Positions 17,911 to 27,138 of a stretch of 64,000 nucleotides of DNA are shown here, piece by piece. This stretch comes from CAZCPB01 sp964540295 (GTDB lineage: Bacteria > Planctomycetota > Phycisphaerae > Phycisphaerales > UBA1924): NCBI GenBank assembly GCA_964540295.1, contig CAZIMT010000002.1, forward strand, positions 1-64,000, given 5' to 3'. Under the pieces are notes generated by a model, which worked only from the letters and a program-made list of their open reading frames with translations, was not told the origin of the DNA and did no database searches. The translations under genes and the position numbers were made by a program. Each line of letters opens with the position of its first letter. Position 1 is the first letter of the stretch.

Positions 17911-18312
17911 TCTCGGGATGAACGAGACAGCGATTCAGCGATTGAGCGACACAGGGGTCGGAAAGATCCCGTGATAAAGACAGTGATAAGGATTGTGAGG
18001 CCCGGGTGCGTTGCGCCCGGGCCTTCTTTTTGTGGAGTGTATTCGGAATGTATACAGAGCTACCTCGTATGTTTCCGCGCCATCTCCGTGAGGCAATCAA
18101 GCCCAGCGCGGTGAGGCGGTCGATGGTGAGTCTGTGCTTCGCGGCGAACGCGACGCGGACCACGCTCGTCCCCTGGTCGGCTCGGGCGGGCTTGAATATG
18201 GCTTGGAAACCGGAACCGAAAGATCAAGGCTTGGAGGAGATGTAATCTGACGGAACGTAAAGAAGCTGGCCTACAAGGCCGGGCCAGAGGCGGAGGATGC
18301 TGCGAGAGCTTG
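17911..18312. other. Intergenic region of 402 bp holding the TlpA terminator
   Basis: Besides the terminator there is nothing clearly coding: the short plus-strand frame 18006-18245 starts inside the terminator, and a minus-strand frame (18050-18163) has some protein-like sequence but no start signal or family match. The two flanking genes converge here. Confidence 0.5.
17999..18031 (+). terminator. Intrinsic terminator after the TlpA-like gene
   Basis: A perfect 8-bp GC stem (17999-18006 with 18016-18023), a 9-base loop and the T-rich tail TTCTTTTT follow the TlpA-like gene by about 90 bases. This is the clearest rho-independent terminator in the window. Confidence 0.9.
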
Positions 18313-19365
18313 CTACTTCTTGCGCTTGCGGCGAAAAAACGCGCTGATGGGTCGTTCCACTCCGTAGGTTAGCGCAATCGCCAGAGCGAACGAAGCAATC
18401 GTGGCGAGCACAATCCCGGTGTAGGTGTGAAGGCCGTGGGCGTACGCCGCCCGCATGATCACGTAACCGATGTTCTGGTTGACGACGTACAGCGCGTACG
18501 AAAACGTACCGACGAGTGCAAGAGGCCCAACCAGGAGCTTGCCAGCGAGTCCCCGGAAACGAAAATTGGCACCGATAAACATGACCGCGGCCGTGATAGC
18601 AATGACGAGCCGGGCCTGGTTGTCACGCGGGATAAACATGTCGGCCGAAGCAAGAACGACGAGCGCCAGGTGCCACCAGCGGAAGCCCGCCTTCATGATC
18701 GCGATCATGATGCCGATCAGGAAGAACGCGGCGTGGCCAGAGACGCTGACGCTGGTTGCGTACCAAGAATTCGCAGCGGCGCTGACGTTCCCGCTATCTA
18801 TTCCTAGCTTTGCGATGAGGTGAAAGGTTGTGATCGTGCCAACAACCAACCAGAGAAAACGCGAGGCACCGACGGCGATGGTGAGCGCGACGAGTATGAA
18901 GAACCCGAGCTGGATCTGCAGAGTCCAGTATGCGCCGTCGATAGCCCGGGCGCCGAACAGGCCGGGCAGCATAGTCAGGTTGAGATAGGCCTCTCCGACT
19001 CCGACCTCGCGGCCCGGCAGCCGGAAGATGCGGACGATGGTGAAGGTGAGGATCGCGCCCGCCCAGAAGACCGGCGCAAGGCGGATAAGCCTGGTGAGCA
19101 TGTAGTCTCGCGCCGAACGAGCGCGGCCTATGGTGGCGGCGGTGACGAATCCGCTGATGACGAACATGGCGTGCGGGCCCACGTTGTCTTGCGGGATGAT
19201 GTAGAGCGGGTCGGTGGGGAAGCCGTAGATCTCGCCGAAGCGGGTCGTGAAGTGGTTGGCGAGCACGATGAGGATGGCGAGTCCGCGGAGCGCGTCGATC
19301 TCGAGGAGGCGTTCGCCCGCCGAGGGCGGAGCGTGAACAGGTTTGAGTGACGCGTCGAGGTTCAC
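18313..19365 (-). CDS. Acyltransferase 3 family membrane protein
   Basis: 350 residues starting at a GTG (19365). The family signature is at the N-terminus: LEIDALRGLAILIVLANHF, followed by a conserved helix with FVISGFVTAATIGRARS. About ten hydrophobic helices follow, ending in GVERPISAFFRRKRKK. Acyltransferase 3 (OafA/YrhL-like) proteins transfer acetyl or other acyl groups to sugars, peptidoglycan or lipids at the inner membrane. The catalytic His of the N-terminal helix is present (NHF). The substrate cannot be inferred from neighbours; the AAA gene is divergently oriented. Confidence 0.9.
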   Translation of the reverse strand: MNLDASLKPVHAPPSAGERLLEIDALRGLAILIVLANHFTTRFGEIYGFPTDPLYIIPQDNVGPHAMFVISGFVTAATIGRARSARDYMLTRLIRLAPVFWAGAILTFTIVRIFRLPGREVGVGEAYLNLTMLPGLFGARAIDGAYWTLQIQLGFFILVALTIAVGASRFLWLVVGTITTFHLIAKLGIDSGNVSAAANSWYATSVSVSGHAAFFLIGIMIAIMKAGFRWWHLALVVLASADMFIPRDNQARLVIAITAAVMFIGANFRFRGLAGKLLVGPLALVGTFSYALYVVNQNIGYVIMRAAYAHGLHTYTGIVLATIASFALAIALTYGVERPISAFFRRKRKK

Positions 19366-19501
19366 GCGAGGTCTCGGGTGTCAGGGAACTTGATGGTGCC
19401 TTCGAGCGGGCGAGATCGAGCGATCTGGCGCGAGTTTAAGGATACCACAGTTTCTGGCGCTCAGACTTTGGCTTGCCGCTCTGACGTGGTAGACTGAGCC
19501 G

Positions 19502-20992
19502 ATGCCTGACCTTGCACGATTCAAGCACCTTGTTCGTGCGCGTCACGCGTGCATCCGGATCGTGACGGACGATGAGCCGGTGGCATTCGATCTGGCGTGC
19601 GAGGCGGCGGCGATCGCCCAGCTCGGGCTGCTGCAGTGGTCGGTGCTCGACGGGCTGCGCAACGGGAACCTCGCGGATGCCAAGCCGGTGGAAGGGACTG
19701 AGCAACCCGCGGCCGCGCTGTATTCCGTACGCCGGAGCAATGCCGCGGCGTGCATGCTGACGACGCTCGACCTGGTGCCGCACCTTGATGACCCGCGCGT
19801 GCTGAGGGCGTGGCGAGAGTTGGTCGAGCACTTTCGAGTGGTGGGCGGGTGCTTGGTGATGATCGATCATCGAGAGAGCGTGCCGCCGGTCGTCGCGGCC
19901 ATGTCCACGCTCCTGAGGCCGTCGCTGCTCAACGACGAAAAGATCGACGAGATTGTTCGGCGGACGCTGCGGGCGCAGAACCGCGAACGGCCCTTGGAAG
20001 TGAAACTCACGAAGAAGGAGGCTGGTGCGCTGATGCGGACGCTGCGAGGGCTGACCGCCCGGCAAGTCCAGCAAGTGGTGCTCGACGCGATCGCCGACGA
20101 CCGCGAGCTTTCGATTGGCGATCTCGACGAGGTGATCAGGACCAAACGTCGGATGCTGCAAGTGGAAGGGCTGCTGGAGTTTGTCGAAGCGCCGACGGCG
20201 CTCGAAGACATCGGCGGTCTGAACGCGTTGAAGCTGTGGTTGTCGCGGCGTGCCAAGTCCTTCTCGCCCGAGGCAACGGCGTTCGGGCTGACGCCGCCGC
20301 GCGGGATGTTGTTGCTCGGCGTGCAGGGCGCGGGGAAGAGTCTGTGCGCCAAGGCCGTTGCGACGAGCTGGAAGAGGCCGCTGCTCAGGCTCGACCCGAG
20401 CGTGCTCTACGACCGCTACGTCGGCGAATCGGAGCGGCGTCTGCGCGACGCGTTGCGACAGGCGGAAGCGATGTCACCGCTCGTGCTGTGGATCGACGAG
20501 ATCGAAAAGGCGTTCGCGTCCGCGGCCGCGCAGAGCACCGACGGCGGGCTGTCGCAGCGCATGTTCGGAACATTTTTAACCTGGCTGCAAGAGCATCGCT
20601 CCGGCGTGTTCGTGGTGGCGACGGCCAACACCGTCGAAGCGCTGCCCCCCGAGCTGCTGCGGAAAGGTCGATTCGATGAGATCTTCTTTGTAGATCTGCC
20701 GTCCGCTTCGGCGCGGTTGAAGATCTTCAAGGTGCACATCACCAAGCGGAAACGTGACCTCGCAAAGTTCGACCTCCCAGCGTTGGTCGCGGCTTCCGAA
20801 GGCTACAGCGGGGCCGAGATCGAACAGGCTGTCGTCAGTGACTTGCACACGGCCTTCGACGCGGGGCGCGATCTCACCACGGCCGGTTTGCTTGAGGCGA
20901 TCAAGGGCTCGCCGCCGCTGTCGGTAACGATGGCCGAGTCGGTGGCGGAACTGCGAGAGTGGGCGAAGACTCGCTGCGTGCCAGCCGACTGA
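19502..20992 (+). CDS. Ycf46-like AAA+ ATPase
   Basis: 496 residues. The N-terminal 200 residues are typical of Ycf46-type ATPases (long, non-enzymatic, with KKEAGALMRTLRGLTARQVQ). The AAA core begins with IGGLNALKLWL; Walker A is GVQGAGKS near residue 272 and Walker B is LVLWIDEIE near residue 327, with RKGRFDEIFFVDLPS as the arginine-finger/second region of homology. Ycf46 proteins in cyanobacteria are linked to CO2 regulation, but in other bacteria their function is not defined. It is divergent from the acyltransferase gene. No operon partner is seen. Confidence 0.88.
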   Translation: MPDLARFKHLVRARHACIRIVTDDEPVAFDLACEAAAIAQLGLLQWSVLDGLRNGNLADAKPVEGTEQPAAALYSVRRSNAAACMLTTLDLVPHLDDPRVLRAWRELVEHFRVVGGCLVMIDHRESVPPVVAAMSTLLRPSLLNDEKIDEIVRRTLRAQNRERPLEVKLTKKEAGALMRTLRGLTARQVQQVVLDAIADDRELSIGDLDEVIRTKRRMLQVEGLLEFVEAPTALEDIGGLNALKLWLSRRAKSFSPEATAFGLTPPRGMLLLGVQGAGKSLCAKAVATSWKRPLLRLDPSVLYDRYVGESERRLRDALRQAEAMSPLVLWIDEIEKAFASAAAQSTDGGLSQRMFGTFLTWLQEHRSGVFVVATANTVEALPPELLRKGRFDEIFFVDLPSASARLKIFKVHITKRKRDLAKFDLPALVAASEGYSGAEIEQAVVSDLHTAFDAGRDLTTAGLLEAIKGSPPLSVTMAESVAELREWAKTRCVPAD

Positions 20993-21023
20993 ACGGACAC
21001 GGCGAGGCCGAATGAAGTCGCGA

Positions 21024-21044
21024 GTTCGTGGTTCGTGGTTCGTG
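21024..21044 (+). repeat. Three 7-bp direct repeats upstream of the M28 peptidase
   Basis: GTTCGTG is repeated three times without a gap (21024-21030, 21031-21037, 21038-21044), about 80 bases before the M28 start codon. It is one of several short tandem repeats in leaders of this window. Confidence 0.8.
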
Positions 21045-21122
21045 CGGGTACTCATCGCGGACCATCATCCGGGCACTCTGGTACACTGGTCCACTCACCA
21101 ATCCCCGAACTGAGGAAAACCA

Positions 21123-22841
21123 ATGAAGCGCACCCGTCACCTTGTGATGTCATGGAACCTTGTCGCGACGAGTTACGCCGCATTCCTGCCGTCGATTCTG
21201 GTCGCAATGGCCGGACTCGGAGTTTCCGCATCGTGCTGGGCTGGCGGCGGTGTCGGCGAGGGCGGTACGGTCGGCACCATCGTCCCTTCGCGGGTCGCGT
21301 ACATCGACGGTAAAGAAGTTCCCACGCCGAATATACGCATGGGCGATGCCGAAACGATCAGCCGCATCTTGGACGAGGGCGTGCACCGCAACCAGGTGAT
21401 GGACCACCTCAAGCACCTGTCCAAAGAGATCGGGCCGCGACTGACGGGGTCGAGCCACGTTCTCAAGGCCAATAACTGGACCAAGTCGATGTACACGCTG
21501 TGGGGGCTCGATAACCCGCGTCTCGAAACCTGGGGCGATATCGGCGTCGGGTTTGATCGCGGCCCCTCGACGGGAAAGCTGCTGCTGCGCAAAGAGAAAA
21601 AAGCCGAAGACGGCACCATCACAACTGAGTTCGAAACACTCCGTGATTTTCAGCTCAGCACGCTCGCCTGGACCGTCGGGACGAACGGTGCGGTGCGCGG
21701 AAAAATCATCAAAGAGCCGCGAACAGACGAGGACTATGCGGCCGTGAAAGACCACGCCAAGGGGAGCTGGGTCCTGCTCGATCCCCCGGCAGCTCAGGGA
21801 CAACGCGGGGTCCGCAGCGGCGTCAGCACGTTCTTCGAGCGTCGCAAAGCCGCCAGAGCAAAGCTGGCCGAGGGTGGGAAGGTTGAAGATCTCGCGATCA
21901 CGGAGCGTTTGGCTCAAGACGGCGTGGCCGGTTTTATAACAACCATCCGCGACAATCCGCGCGAGCGGATCTGGACCGGGGCGGTGGCGGGCTGGCGTGA
22001 CCTGACTGTCGAGACCCTGCCGCCCGACGTACACGTCGTCGTCCGCGGGTCGGATTATGACGCGATCAACTCGCGGCTTTACGACGGCGACACGGTCGAG
22101 ATCGAGATGAACCTGCAACACACGTTCACGCCCGGGCCTGTGCCCGTCTACAACACCATCGCGGAGATCCGGGGAACGGAGCTGCCCGACGAGGTCGTGA
22201 TCGTCTCGGCACACATGGACTCGTGGGACGGGCCGGGGTCGGAAGGGTGTACAGATAACGGGACCGGCACGGCTGTTACTCTAGAAGCGGCGCGGATCCT
22301 CAAGGTTGTGAACGCCAAGCCCAAGCGCACGATCCGGTTCGTGCATTGGACCGGCGAGGAGCAAGGCCTGCTCGGCTCGCACGGGTACGTGGAGAAGCAC
22401 AAGAACGATTTGTCGAAGATCTCGGCCGTGTTCGTCGACGATGGAGGAACGAACTACCAGGGCGGCTTGGCGTGCATCCCCAGCATGGTGCCGATGCTCG
22501 CGGCCGCCACCGCGCCGGTCAACGGCATGTTCTTCGATTCAGCAGACCAGAAGCCGCTGATCGTGAACATCCGCGCAAGCGAGAAGATGCCCAAGGGCGG
22601 CAGCAGTGACCATGCCTCGTTCAACGCCGTCGGCGTCCCCGGTTTTTTCTGGGACGAGGTCGGCCGCGCCGACTACGGGCACGGCTGGCACACGCAGTTT
22701 GATCGATACGAACTCGCCATCCCCGAGTATCTCATGCAGAGCTCCACGTGCGTCGCGGTGACGGCGTACAACCTGGCGTGCGCGGAGACGTTGTTGCCGC
22801 GAGAGGTGAAGGAAGTCGAGGAGAAGAAGACGACGAATTGA
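21123..22841 (+). CDS. M28 family metallopeptidase with PA-like insert, exported
   Basis: 572 residues. A hydrophobic N-terminal region (AFLPSILVAMAGLGVSAS) suggests export. After an N-terminal domain a PA-like segment lies around residues 200-320, and the zinc-dependent M28 catalytic domain follows: VSAHMDSWDGPG, CTDNGTGTAVTLEAARIL, WTGEEQGLLGSHGYV, FVDDGGTN, and HGWHTQFD. The His, Asp, Glu-Glu, Asp, His metal/catalytic set is complete. It is probably an envelope aminopeptidase or peptidase of Q/S-like type. GAGGAAA is the Shine-Dalgarno site for the ATG at 21123. Confidence 0.92.
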   Translation: MKRTRHLVMSWNLVATSYAAFLPSILVAMAGLGVSASCWAGGGVGEGGTVGTIVPSRVAYIDGKEVPTPNIRMGDAETISRILDEGVHRNQVMDHLKHLSKEIGPRLTGSSHVLKANNWTKSMYTLWGLDNPRLETWGDIGVGFDRGPSTGKLLLRKEKKAEDGTITTEFETLRDFQLSTLAWTVGTNGAVRGKIIKEPRTDEDYAAVKDHAKGSWVLLDPPAAQGQRGVRSGVSTFFERRKAARAKLAEGGKVEDLAITERLAQDGVAGFITTIRDNPRERIWTGAVAGWRDLTVETLPPDVHVVVRGSDYDAINSRLYDGDTVEIEMNLQHTFTPGPVPVYNTIAEIRGTELPDEVVIVSAHMDSWDGPGSEGCTDNGTGTAVTLEAARILKVVNAKPKRTIRFVHWTGEEQGLLGSHGYVEKHKNDLSKISAVFVDDGGTNYQGGLACIPSMVPMLAAATAPVNGMFFDSADQKPLIVNIRASEKMPKGGSSDHASFNAVGVPGFFWDEVGRADYGHGWHTQFDRYELAIPEYLMQSSTCVAVTAYNLACAETLLPREVKEVEEKKTTN

Positions 22842-22911
22842 GCGTGGCGTTGAAGGTATGGGTGCCGCCGAGGAGCGAGGCGGGTTTCATCAACCACGTT
22901 GACGAGCGATT

Positions 22912-24216
22912 TTAGCTCGGACCGCCGCCGGTCGCAGAGTTGGCGCGTGGTGTGCCACGGGGCGGGCGGTTGTTTCCTCCGCCATCCCCGCCGCGATCGC
23001 GCCGGCCGGGGCCGTTGTCTTCTTCCTTGGGCAGCTTCGTGGCCTGCTCGGGCGTGAGGATCTTCCTGGTCGCGTCCTCGGTTTTTCGGTTGAGCTGGGC
23101 GCGTTTGCGGTTGAGGTCGCCCGTGGGGCCGTCTTCGCCGCCGTTGCGGAACATGGACATCATGGAATCAGCGGTGATCGTTGTTTCGAGCTTATCGGTG
23201 GCGGTGATCATGTCGGAATGGATCGCTCCGAGGTCTCGCGTGTAGGACTCATTGAGGGCGGTGAGCCCGGTCCTCTGCTCGTCCGAGAGATCCTTCAAGG
23301 CGACGGCCGCGTCGAGCATCCGCGTGGCCCGAGTCTGCTGGAAAACGCGAGGATAGCTCTCTTTCTTCACCGCGTCGGCGATGATCGCCTTCTTGTCCTC
23401 GGGCACAAGGTCCTGGATCTGGCGTGCGTAGCGGCGGTTCACGTCGCGGACGCGGACGCTAAGATCCTTGCCCTTCTCGAAGAGATCCTGCAGCGCCTTG
23501 GTGTCGCCGGAAAACATGAGTTCGCCGAACTTCGACATGTTCTCTTTCTGGAACGTGGCCCGGGCGGTCAGTTCGCGGTCGAGGTCCTGCTCGTAAAGAT
23601 CAAGAATCGGCGTGATCGAGCCCTTGGTGTCGTCGGCAAGGTCGGCCTTCTCGGAGATCTTGAAGAGATCCAGCCGCTCGCCGCTCATCATGCCGCGGCC
23701 CAAATACTGCTCGCGCCGCATCGATCGCTCAAAGTGAGGCCAGGTCTGGGCCTGGTTCTCGCGAAGCATCGCCTTGAGGTCGCCGAGGAAGGACTTCTCC
23801 ATCTCGTCGCGCTGTGGGCGAAACTTTTCCATGTCCTTGCGGACGTCCTGCCAGATGCTCGGGTCGCGGTTCTCGCGGAAATCATCGCGGGCTCGTTCCA
23901 TTTTGGACCGTGTCGGCTCAGCCTTGGCGCGAAGTTGTTCTTCGAAGGAGTCGTAGAGCAACTTGGCGGCCTCTTCCTGGTCGGTGTCGAGCTTGAGGAC
24001 TTTGGAGATGCGAGTGAACTCGCGAGCGTTGAACGACGGGCCAAGGTCGCTGCCCCCGCCGCCGCCGAACCCACGACCTCCGCCCCATCCGCCGCCACCG
24101 CCGGGCTGCGCGAAAACGGTTGACGTGAAACTGATCGTGGCCAGCGTCGGCGCGACGACAGAAAACGCGGACGCGAGCGCAATGGCGAGGCCGCGGTGAT
24201 TCATCTTGATGTTCAT
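22912..24216 (-). CDS. Secreted helical protein, Spy/CpxP-like in style
   Basis: 434 residues with a signal peptide (AIALASAFSVVAPTLATISF) and then a Gly-rich patch (GGGGGWGGGRGFGGGGG). The rest is nearly all helix, rich in Lys, Glu, Asp, Arg and Ala, with repeated patterns such as KLDTDQEEAAKLLYDSF, and ends in a Gly/Arg/Pro-rich tail. It has the look of the LTxxQ/Spy-type periplasmic helical proteins, but no clear signature was found, so the function is unknown. It lies next to the divergently transcribed M28 peptidase. An alternative start is ATG at 24204. Tightly negative-positive charge patterning suggests an extended coiled-coil body. Confidence 0.8.
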   Translation of the reverse strand: MNIKMNHRGLAIALASAFSVVAPTLATISFTSTVFAQPGGGGGWGGGRGFGGGGGSDLGPSFNAREFTRISKVLKLDTDQEEAAKLLYDSFEEQLRAKAEPTRSKMERARDDFRENRDPSIWQDVRKDMEKFRPQRDEMEKSFLGDLKAMLRENQAQTWPHFERSMRREQYLGRGMMSGERLDLFKISEKADLADDTKGSITPILDLYEQDLDRELTARATFQKENMSKFGELMFSGDTKALQDLFEKGKDLSVRVRDVNRRYARQIQDLVPEDKKAIIADAVKKESYPRVFQQTRATRMLDAAVALKDLSDEQRTGLTALNESYTRDLGAIHSDMITATDKLETTITADSMMSMFRNGGEDGPTGDLNRKRAQLNRKTEDATRKILTPEQATKLPKEEDNGPGRRDRGGDGGGNNRPPRGTPRANSATGGGPS

Positions 24217-24359
24217 GAGGTCGCTTTCAGAGAATAGAACCGAAGGACAGTGTATCGGTGAATCACCCGAGCAACGTGTGAACGCTGCCTAATGGTGCGT
24301 AACGCTGGTGGGCTTCGAGTATTGCTGGCGCACGGCCCGAGGGCGCGAAAAACACGAGA

Positions 24360-25169
24360 TCACACTTTTTCAACGTCAGGACCGTCGAAGATCTTCCCGT
24401 CCACAATCCGAACAATCCGGTCGGCGCGGCGAGCATTCTCGGCGTCGTGGGTGACGACGACCATGGTCTGGCCCTCGCGGTGCAGTTCGCTGAGCAGCTC
24501 AAGGATTGTGCCGCCGGTCTTGCGATCAAGGTTTCCCGTGGGCTCGTCGGCCAGCAGGACTTGAGGCTTGTTCACGAGGGCGCGAGCGATGGCGACGCGT
24601 TGACGCTCGCCGCCGGAGAGCTCGACGGGGCGGTGCTTGAGGCGTTCGCCCAAGCCCACGCGAGTGAGGATGGCGATGGCTTCGTCGCGAAGGCGTGAGC
24701 GTTCGCGCAGATAGCCGAATCGGCCGTGGAGGACCATCGCCGCGAGCAGCACGTTTTCGAGGACGTTGAGCTCGGGGAGCAGGTGATAGAACTGGAAGAC
24801 GAAGCCGACCGTGGCGCGGCGGTAGTGGTTCAGCTCTCGACCGCTGAACTTTGTCAGTTCCTTTCCCTGGAAGAGCACGTCGCCGCGCACGGGCTTGTCG
24901 GTGAACGAGGCGGCGCATTCGGGGCACGGCGTGTCGGCTTCGAGCCCGCGCAGGCTGTAGCCGCACTTGGAGCAGACCAGCGCGGGCTTGTCAGGGTGGT
25001 CGAGCGCGCCGAGCAGGTGGAGGAGTGTTGACTTTCCCGAGCCCGACGCGCCGAGGACGGAGACCCACTCGCCAGCCGCCACGTCGAGAGAGACTCCTTT
25101 CAGCACGCGCACGTCCACCTTGCCTAGGCGGTAGGTTTTGCGGAGGTTCTGGGCGGCGAGGAGAGTCAT
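24360..25169 (-). CDS. lolD: LolD-like ABC transporter ATPase with zinc-ribbon insertion
   Basis: 269 residues from the ATG at 25169. ABC motifs are in order: Walker A GASGSGKS (residues 40-47), Q-loop VFQ near 126, signature LSGGE (184-188), Walker B VLLADEPTGNLD (204-215), and VVTHD. Between Walker A and the Q-loop, residues about 61-94 hold an extra block with four cysteines, C66-x2-C69 and C82-x2-C85, with GYSLRGL between the pairs. This is absent from ordinary LolD (about 230 residues). The adjacent lolC/E-type permease indicates a lipoprotein-release or MacB-like export role at the inner membrane. The gene lies 78 bases downstream of the permease on the same strand. Confidence 0.92.
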   Translation of the reverse strand: MTLLAAQNLRKTYRLGKVDVRVLKGVSLDVAAGEWVSVLGASGSGKSTLLHLLGALDHPDKPALVCSKCGYSLRGLEADTPCPECAASFTDKPVRGDVLFQGKELTKFSGRELNHYRRATVGFVFQFYHLLPELNVLENVLLAAMVLHGRFGYLRERSRLRDEAIAILTRVGLGERLKHRPVELSGGERQRVAIARALVNKPQVLLADEPTGNLDRKTGGTILELLSELHREGQTMVVVTHDAENARRADRIVRIVDGKIFDGPDVEKV

Positions 25170-25247
25170 GAGAGAGGGATCAGGACTGAGTGCTGAGGAA
25201 TGACAAGTCAAGGACGAATGCCGAATCACAAATATTGAATGCCAACT

Positions 25248-26810
25248 CTACTCAAACCGCAACGCCTTCACCGGGTCGAGCCACGCGGCGCGAAGAGCGG
25301 GGATCAATGCTCCGACGACGCTGCTGAGCATCCCACCCGCCAGCACCCACTTGGCCTTGTCGGGCTCGACCTTGCTGGGGATCTCGGTGAAGTAGTACAC
25401 GCGTGGATCCCAGATATAGAAGCCGAGATGAGTGCCGAGCCATTCGTGGATGGGGTTGATGTTGAGAACGATGGTGTACGCGAGCGCGCCGCCCAAGGCC
25501 GCGCCGACGATGCCGATCGCCAGGCCATAACCTAGCCAGAGGCCTGCGACGCCGATGCGGCTCGCGCCCAGCGAACGCAGCACGCCGACGTCCTTGGTTT
25601 TCTCGCTGACCATGGACCAGAAGATGGCGAGCACGAGAAACACGGCCGTCATCGAGATGAAACTGAAGATGAAAAGCACCAACCCGGTTTCCTTTTTCAC
25701 GGCCGTGATCAGCGTGCGGTTCTGGTCCTCCCAGGTGCGGATGCTGATGGTGAACTGGTCGGGCACCTCGCCCGGGTGGGCCTTGGCGAAGCCGTCGTAG
25801 ATGCTGCGGCAGCGCTCCGCGAGTCGCTGGGCATCCTCGCCCGCGCCCGACTCGGCCTTGCCGCGCACCAGCACGGTGGTGACGCGGGCTGGCTCGTCGA
25901 TCTCTTCGGTGCTGGTGACGGCGGTCTCGATACCGGTAACAGAGTCCTTGACGACCTTGAAAGGCCGACCTTTCACGTCCTTGAGACGCTTCCCGGCCTC
26001 CATGCGGAGCATTTTCTGCAACGCGCCCAGCTCAACGAGAACGGTTTTGTGATCGATCTCGAAGAGCCCGGAGTAGAACTCGTTGGCGACAGGGAAGCGG
26101 CGAGTCTGCATGTCCACGGCGATGCCCGTCGAGTCACGCGGCGCGACACTCAGGTTGACGAAACCGTTGTCGGGCGCAAATGTTTCTTGCGAGATTACCT
26201 TGCCCGATGGTGTCCGTTGCATCGGTTGGTACGGAAGGAAGTACCCCTCGGGCGTGCGGTAGTTCTGCCCGCTGAGCTCGATCCCGAGCACGACCGCAGG
26301 GCGACGTTGACCGGTCGAGGGGTCGCGGCGCGTGAGCCTCTGGCCGTTGTCGAACATCACGGGCCACTGCTCGCCCTTGAGCCGCGGGTCGGCGCGGGCG
26401 ATGTCCTTGCGGAGCGGCTTGCCGATGGGCTTCCACCAGAGCGAGTCTTTGTATTCCGTAACGCGAGCGTAACGAGGGCCGTCGATGCCCTTGATAAGGA
26501 CGTTCTCCGACATGCCGTTGGGCAACCCGATGAGCCCGTAAGACTCGATCATGGGCGCGGCGGCCGCGATCAGCTCGTCCTTCTCAAGACGATCGATCAG
26601 GTCGTCGTAGTACGCAAAGCCCGAGTTGGGCCAGGAGATCAGCACATCGCCAACAAGCGTGCGGCCCGAGTCCACCAGTTTGGCCAGAAAGCCGCCCATG
26701 ACGGACCAGACGATGAGGACCATGGCCGTGCAGAGCACGACGGCGAGCGAGGCCAGCAGCGGCATGATCTTGCTGGTGAGGTAGCGTCGGATGAGGAGCC
26801 ATTGGTACAC
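25248..26810 (-). CDS. FtsX-like permease of LolC/LolE type
   Basis: 520 residues. Hydrophobic helices lie at the N-terminus (LLASLAVVLCTAMVLIVWSVMGGF) and three near the C-terminus (about residues 376-405, 430-455 and 485-510), with a large periplasmic region between. The FtsX signature is visible in EKTKDVGVLRSLGASRIGVAGLWLGYGLAIGIVGAALG, and the tail ends in RAAWLDPVKALRFE, as in LolC/LolE. It pairs with the LolD-like ATPase 78 bases downstream. It is probably the membrane half of a lipoprotein-release or related exporter. Only one permease gene is present, so it would act as a homodimer. Confidence 0.92.
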   Translation of the reverse strand: MYQWLLIRRYLTSKIMPLLASLAVVLCTAMVLIVWSVMGGFLAKLVDSGRTLVGDVLISWPNSGFAYYDDLIDRLEKDELIAAAAPMIESYGLIGLPNGMSENVLIKGIDGPRYARVTEYKDSLWWKPIGKPLRKDIARADPRLKGEQWPVMFDNGQRLTRRDPSTGQRRPAVVLGIELSGQNYRTPEGYFLPYQPMQRTPSGKVISQETFAPDNGFVNLSVAPRDSTGIAVDMQTRRFPVANEFYSGLFEIDHKTVLVELGALQKMLRMEAGKRLKDVKGRPFKVVKDSVTGIETAVTSTEEIDEPARVTTVLVRGKAESGAGEDAQRLAERCRSIYDGFAKAHPGEVPDQFTISIRTWEDQNRTLITAVKKETGLVLFIFSFISMTAVFLVLAIFWSMVSEKTKDVGVLRSLGASRIGVAGLWLGYGLAIGIVGAALGGALAYTIVLNINPIHEWLGTHLGFYIWDPRVYYFTEIPSKVEPDKAKWVLAGGMLSSVVGALIPALRAAWLDPVKALRFE

Positions 26811-27138
26811 GGGCGGATGGTACTCCGGGCGAAAGCGAGGGAAGAAGCTATCAAACTTTCATCGGCGAAACGGATGCTGGCGGGTGAAGAGTCGGGCGCG
26901 CCGTCCACGACCGCGACGACGTCCGCGTTACGAAGAGCGGATAGATCCTGCACGTCACGGCGGTCGCCGATCCAGAGAGATGTGCTCGAGATCTGTCTCA
27001 TTTCAGAGCGCCTTGTTGAGCCTGCGATCCGGTCAGTGGGTAGCGTCGGCGGGGGCTGGCTGAAGAGCCTAAGAATCTGCCGTGCACCAGAGCGGCGACC
27101 AATCAGACTAGTTCGAGCAGTACGACCGCCTCGCCGAA
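26811..27138. other. 328-bp intergenic region with a possible gene remnant
   Basis: Upstream of lolC. A minus-strand frame from an ATG at 27001 (MRQISSTSLWIGDRRDVQDL) resembles the N-terminus of small dual-specificity-phosphatase-like proteins, but it runs out of frame into lolC without a catalytic Cys-x5-Arg motif. No promoter or RNA is clear. Confidence 0.4.

Noticed and set aside
18006..18245. A 79-codon frame after the TlpA terminator
   Set aside because: It begins inside the terminator hairpin and shows no conserved features.
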